Shown here: positions 59,401-64,000 of the stretch, one piece after another | How the letters are laid out: the number at the start of each line of letters is the position of its first letter | Numbering within the stretch: position 1 is the first letter of the stretch | DNA from: Diadophis punctatus similis | Taxonomy: Eukaryota > Chordata > Lepidosauria > Squamata > Dipsadidae | Length of the DNA: 64,000 nucleotides | Assembly (NCBI GenBank): GCA_023053685.1 | Contig: JALIGW010000016.1 | Span: forward strand, 11,624,780 to 11,688,779 | Reading direction: 5' to 3' | Program-made: the position numbers and the translations under genes | Notes under the pieces: model-generated | Told to the model about the DNA's origin: nothing | The model's database searches: none | What the model saw: only the letters and a program-made list of their open reading frames with translations

Positions 59401-59800
59401 GAGAGCCAGTTTGGTGTAATAGTGAAGGCATTAGGTTAGAACAGTGGTTCTCAACCTTCCTAATGCTGCGACCTGCTCCCACCCCGCGCCCCCACCGCGC
59501 CCCCTGCCCTGTTGCTTCCATTTGGGTTCCTTTACTCTCTGCGCATGCGCAAAGCATTCTGCACATACGCAGAGGGTAAAAGAACCCAAATGGCAGTGTC
59601 CGGGCGAAGTCTCCCAACTCCTGTGAAAGGGTTGTTCGACCCCCAAAGAGGTCGTGACCCCCAGGTTGAGAACCGCTGGGTTAGAAGAAGGGACACTGTG
59701 GATTTTGGACTTGCCTTAGGCACAAAGCTAGCTGGATTATCTTGTTACTGTAGGGGAAGAAGAGACAGAACCTGGGGGCAGAGTCAAGAGAGGACTCAGC
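59401..59800 (+). mobile_element. tRNA-headed SINE split by SPIN
   Basis: GAGAGCCAGTTTGGTGTAAT is the head. After the SPIN element GCCTTAGGCACAAAGCTAGC continues the body. Confidence 0.78.
59442..59678. mobile_element. SPIN-type hAT MITE with hairpin core
   Basis: CAGTGGTTCTCAACCTTCCT at the left, and CTGTGAAAGGGTTGTTCGAC with AGGTTGAGAACCGCTG at the right, are SPIN sequences. GGTTAGAA flanks it at 59434-59441 and 59679-59686. The usual AT-rich SPIN interior is replaced by the GC-rich core, with TGCGCATGCGCA at 59540-59551. Confidence 0.9.
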
Positions 59801-59837
59801 CTAGAATCGTTACATGTCTGCAAATGATCTAAGTCCA

Positions 59838-60222
59838 GTCCAGGTTGCAGGAACTGGGCATGGCTAGTTTAGTGAAGAGAAGGACCAGGGGAGACAAGAT
59901 AGCAGTGTTCCAATATTTGAGGGGCTGCCACAGAGAGGAGGGGGTCAAGCTATTTTTCAAAGCACCCAAAGACCAGACAAGGAATCATGGATGGAAACTG
60001 AACAAGGAGAGATTCAACCTGGAAAAAAGGAGAAATTTTCTGACAGTGAGAACAATCAACCAATGGAACAGAAATTGCCTTCAGAAGTTGTGAGAGCTTT
60101 ACCACTGGAAGCTTTCAAGAAGACTGGATTGCCATCTGTCAGAAATGGTGTAGGGTCTCCTGCTTGGGCGGGGGGTTGGACTAGATGACCTACAAGGTCA
60201 CTTCCAACTCTGTTAATCTGTA
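59838..60222 (+). mobile_element. CR1 LINE 3' end
   Basis: The frame LQELGMASLVKRRTRGDKIA through KLFFKAPKDQTRNHGWKLNK is followed by the 3' UTR ending CCAACTCTGTTAATCTGTAT. A deletion removes part of the QWNSLP region. Confidence 0.86.
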
Positions 60223-60225
60223 TCT

Positions 60226-60715
60226 ATATCAGTCCCCGCCCCTTGATTCTTTTGACGCTAATCTAGTGCCAGTTTAGTGCTGATCGTTAGTTGACTAGCT
60301 TCTTATGTGTAGGTTTGAGCAATAAATAATCTTAACTTAATGTGTGATCCTGATTTTTATGTGCCTGAAAGTCACTTTCTCTGAGTCCTAAGAAGAGGTG
60401 TAATGGAATGCAGGATAACCTTGAAGAAAGGGATGAGAAGAGGCTGCCTAGGAAACTATCAGACAAGGGAGGCAGGAATCTGCAATGGTCCAATGATAGG
60501 AGAAAAAAAACTGGAAGGACCTACCCTAATGGGTCTAGCAGTTAAAAGTGATGGGCAGAAGACTGTACTTCCAAGACTTGCAAGAAAGGATTGAGTTTCT
60601 TTGCTGCAAGAGGTGCAAAACAACAAAAACAGCACAACAATGGTGCATTTTTGTTCCTTATTCTCAGCATTTCAAGTTGGCAGAACTGTAGCCTTAGGGT
60701 TGCCTTTCAACCTGC
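60226..60715. other. Unannotated stretch
   Basis: Nothing recognised. Confidence 0.3.
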
Positions 60716-60723
60716 ACCTAAGG

Positions 60724-61147
60724 CAGTGATGGCGAACCTTTTTTCCCTCGGGTGCCGAAATAGTGCGCACACGAGCTATCACATGTTCGTGCGTGCCCAC
60801 ACCCATAATTCAAAGCCCCCCACTTGCCCCACCCCCTATGCATGCGTGCATGACCCCCCCCACTCCCCCATTTCCCGACTTCCAGTGGGCCCAGTAGGTC
60901 CTTTTTTTGCCCTCCCCAGGCTCCAGAGGCTTTCTTGGAGATTGGGGAGGGCGAAAACGCTCCCCCCGCCACCCCGAGGGCCCTCCAGAGGCCAAAATCA
61001 TCCTCCCAGAGCCTCCGCACGAGCCAAAAATCAGCTGGCGTGCACACACATGTGCGCTGGAGCTGAGCTAGGGCAACGGCTCGCGTGCCAGCAGATATGG
61101 CTCTGCGTGCCACCTGTGGCACCCGTGCCATAGGTTCGCCATCACTG
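60724..61147. mobile_element. hAT MITE, GATGGCGAACC family, complete
   Basis: CAGTGATGGCGAACC and GGTTCGCCATCACTG are flanked exactly by ACCTAAGG at 60716-60723 and 61148-61155. The GC-rich interior gives several overlapping frames that are not genes. Confidence 0.94.
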
Positions 61148-61155
61148 ACCTAAGG

Positions 61156-62124
61156 CTTTCGTGAATGAAAAGAGTGGCATCATGGATCTTGTCGATTCAG
61201 CCACTGCGAATTTTGCGTCCAAAAGTCATTTTACATATATGTAGATCTGGTACGTAGCCCTTTCTTACACATAGTTCTAGCCCCAGAGAACTTTTAATAT
61301 CCCACAGAATGGAAGAAATGGGTTGAACCAGCATTTGAATCCCAATGCAGGAGTGCACAATTTTTTTTTCTGAGATTCCTTGGCAACACCTCCTACACAG
61401 CACATTTTGAAACGAGCGGGACATATGTAACAGCTATCCAGGAGCTTTATGAGAAAAAGTGCCCCGGCTCCCATTTTTCTGAGGTAAATAAACTTCTACT
61501 TAAGCCGGCTGAGAAAATAATAGGCTTCCTTGCTCTGATGTGCAACACCGTTTTAAGGCATTAAAGCAGCCCGGGGATCCTTCCTCTTAAAGTGTTGCCT
61601 TTTGTGGTAAATTGGTAATTGCCCTATTACTTAAGGGAGTTTATATATTGGATTTCGATGGTGATAAAAAGGAAAGTTGATAAAGCGTAGCCCCCAAAAT
61701 GCAGAGAGCAGAGGAATCATTTGGGGAGAACAAGGAGGAAAATGTGATTTAATCTTGCCATATAATCAACTCTGTTTTATTTATTTATAATTATATGTAC
61801 TTTATGACAAAAGGAAGGAGGCTTTTGTCCCTGAGCTTACTTTTTCTGCTGGAAAACATAAAGTAGTAATAAAGGACCCCAAATATAGCACCCAAATTAT
61901 AGAAGCTATTGTGATAGCAATCCTGAGTGATTATATTTTTCTGGGCTAAGTAAATATGTAGCCCATGATTATCACACACACACACTCTTATTCTGCACAA
62001 GTGACCTTTCAGCCTTTTTTAAAAAAAATAAAGGCATCACATTTTCATTTCGGGAGGATTAAAAAGAAAGCAAATTTTATTTTTTGCATCCAACAAAGGG
62101 GATTGGAAATATGAAAGATTTAAA
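61156..62124. other. Repeat-poor unannotated stretch
   Basis: No transposon ends or coding motifs noticed. A short CA run is at 61974-61985. Confidence 0.4.
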
Positions 62125-62195
62125 GAAAGGGCACGCAAATTGCACAATCAGCCGCTCCCTAATGGAGCTGTGCACCGGGCAGCTCGGGCAGGAAC
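62125..62195. mobile_element. hAT MITE right end, GGCGGGTTGC subfamily
   Basis: CACGCAAATTGCACAATCAG through GGAACCCACCTCTG matches the right ends of the elements at 7959 and 25293. Confidence 0.82.
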
Positions 62196-62199
62196 CCAC

Positions 62200-62300
62200 C
62201 TCTGGTCAGAACTGAAGAAGCTTCTTGGATGAGAAGTGAAACGTCTTCACGGAAAAACAAAGAAAGACCAGTAAGACCTTTTGAGAAAGCACCTCTGGGT
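62200..62300 (-). repeat. Interspersed module, inverted copy
   Basis: GAAGAAGCTTCTTGGATGAG and GAAACGTCTTCACGG are the inverse of the repeat at 51255. Confidence 0.55.
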
Positions 62301-63324
62301 TAAGGATTAACACTTCAACACCTTCTAGCAAGTGGCATGGGATTAATGAAATCAAGTATTCAAGATGTTAAATATTCTTAAGTATATGAAAGTCCTTATG
62401 TTAGCTAGGCTGGGCTCTATTTTCTGCTACAAAGAATGTTCAAGGTATGGCGTTCAATTTTTTGTTTGTTCCTGAGCTGCGGGTCATTTTATCCCATACA
62501 TGTTAGGCACTGAATTTATGCAGGGAGAGGAAATTAGAGTCAGCTTTAAGGAGATCTTAGAATGAATAAACTGGAGTTTTTATTTCAGGAAATAACAGAA
62601 ACTAGACTGTGATGTTTGCAAACCACCTATTTGTTTCTGAACCAAATTGCAGTGTGGGAGGTAATTTGGGGAAGAAATTTGCTAGGTGGGGTGGAATCCA
62701 TTTGGCCCCTGAGGGAAAAATGCTGCTACTTAACTCATATAAGCCACCCAATAGTAACGCATTAGAAAAAGCTAGAGGCCATTTTCCCACTAGGATTTAA
62801 AGGTTGAACAGAGATTGTTGCCCTATGTACCAGCTTTTCTTAAGGTCTTGAAATGAGAGCGACTCCATTTTCTTGTGTATGAATTTAAAAAAAAACCCTG
62901 CAAACACCACAATTCCACAACCCTGCAAACTCCGAACACCTGCAAGCTCCATTTTAGCAATTTTATTTATCATTTCCGTTTCTAAAGCATCTGCTTAGTG
63001 ATGACTCTGGGTGGCTTTACAGAGGATTAAAAACAATGAAAAAGACTGGAATAAGAATAATGGAAATAAAGTGGCCCCAGCAGTGTGGAAAACAAATACA
63101 GTAAATCACTTCTATTTTAAATGGCATTCCTACATTGTTCCTACCTGTGGAAAGAGCCAATTCTTTAAAGCTCTCTTAAAGCAGGGTCAGAGCCATGCAG
63201 ACCTGTTGGGAAGATGCAACATTCGCTGAACATTTTTATTTATTTACTACGGTTTTTATTAATGCTAAAATCATGTAATAAACTCGGTGAACTTTTGTGT
63301 GGGGCTTTCCCGAATGTAGCAACA
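62301..63324. other. Mostly unannotated; possible LINE UTR at 62985-63240
   Basis: GACTCTGGGTGGCTTTACAG resembles the start of the 3' UTR of the 39180 family. No coding motif is present and the rest is unannotated. Confidence 0.3.
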
Positions 63325-63850
63325 GCAATAGCATTTAGACTTATATACCGCTTCATACTGTAGTTCTTTACAACCCTCTCTAAGCGGTTTACAGAATCAG
63401 CATATTGCCCCCAACAATCTGGGTCCTCATTTTACTGACCTCAGAAGGATGGAAGGCTGAGTCAACATTGAGCCCGTCAGGACCGAATTCCTGGCAGTGG
63501 AATGTGGAGTTAGCTGCAATATTGCATTCTCCATAGTAGGTGGAGCTAGCCTCCAAGGTTGGGAAAACACCGCCTCTAGCCAATCAGGACTGAGTCTGAA
63601 AAGGTATAAATGGCACCCCCTGTGCCACAACCCCCCCTCTTCAAGACTCAGTCTATAGCCAGGGATGCGTGCATCTCTTTCTCCTTGAGGACTTCTCCAT
63701 CAATACGATTCATCTTACAGTGAGTGTTCTTCCTGCCCCTAACGAGCTCCCCAGGTGAAACCCCCCGCATCACCTGGGTCGAAGGCAGTCTAGGGTGTTA
63801 GCCCAGCTATTGCTCGCAAGCAGTATTCTAATCACTGCACCACAAACTTA
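63325..63850 (-). mobile_element. Sauria-type SINE split by an unknown insertion
   Basis: The tail and middle are at 63325-63530 and the tRNA-like head resumes at about 63816 (CAGTATTCTAATCACTGCAC, minus sense). The 285-base insertion is described separately. Confidence 0.75.
63530..63815. mobile_element. Insertion in SINE with promoter-like motifs, unknown type
   Basis: It contains CCAATCAGG near 63580 and GGTATAAATGG near 63603, spaced as in an LTR promoter, and a C-rich right half. Borders are approximate and no target duplication is certain. Confidence 0.4.
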
Positions 63851-64000
63851 GAGCAAGCACTTACCAATTAAACAGAATAGGGTGCGAGGTCAGGACTATC
63901 GGCTAGATCAGAAAATTAAAAAAAAACTTGGAAGAAATTAATGACAACTCACTTCCTTAGCATTATCAAGAAGACTACACGAATGTGTCCATGGAGCTAC
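63851..64000. other. Right-edge sequence
   Basis: Nothing recognised. Confidence 0.3.

Overview
This is vertebrate nuclear DNA, most likely from a squamate reptile and probably a snake. The support is a fibrinogen-domain gene in split exons, tRNA-headed SINEs of the Sauria type, CR1, L2-like, BovB-like and L1 LINEs, several hAT and mariner-type MITE families including SPIN, and very many simple repeats, some forming the tails of LINE copies. The species cannot be told from the window.

One protein-coding gene is supported. Two exons at 1605-1790 and 4594-4904 (+) encode the C-terminal part of the fibrinogen-like domain of angiopoietin-like 5 (ANGPTL5), with clean splice sites and the stop codon. 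Its earlier exons lie left of the window. From the human gene order (TRPC6 - ANGPTL5 - CEP126) the rest of the window is probably the gene-poor interval 3' of ANGPTL5. That placement is inference; no TRPC6 exon was seen.

The remaining ~59 kb is mostly transposable elements and simple repeats. More than 20 non-autonomous hAT-type elements are complete enough to show 8-bp target duplications. Mariner-type MITEs flanked by TA are common. LINE remnants include an L1 at 12.25-17.27 kb with a twin-priming inversion, several CR1 3' ends, L2-like copies and two further jockey-group families. At least one solo LTR (26.69-27.26 kb) has a 5-bp duplication. Nesting is frequent: L1 inside a mariner MITE and itself hit by a 1.7-kb foldback element; hAT inside hAT at 3.8 and 55.2 kb; SPIN inside a SINE at 59.4 kb; hAT inside LINEs at 47.4 and 49.8 kb; CR1 inside a SINE at 21.5 kb.

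The least ordinary signal is a GC-rich hairpin core built around the palindrome TGCGCATGCGCA, which matches the NRF-1 consensus. It is shared by hAT MITEs whose terminal repeats differ, including one SPIN copy, which suggests that interiors have been swapped between families. Simple repeats include a 1.1-kb TTTCC/GGAAA tract at 29.03-30.17 kb. Stretches poor in recognisable repeats (about 18.2-19.3, 40.2-41.9, 48.1-49.0, 61.2-62.1 kb) are listed as unannotated. No RNA gene, CRISPR array or second host gene was found.
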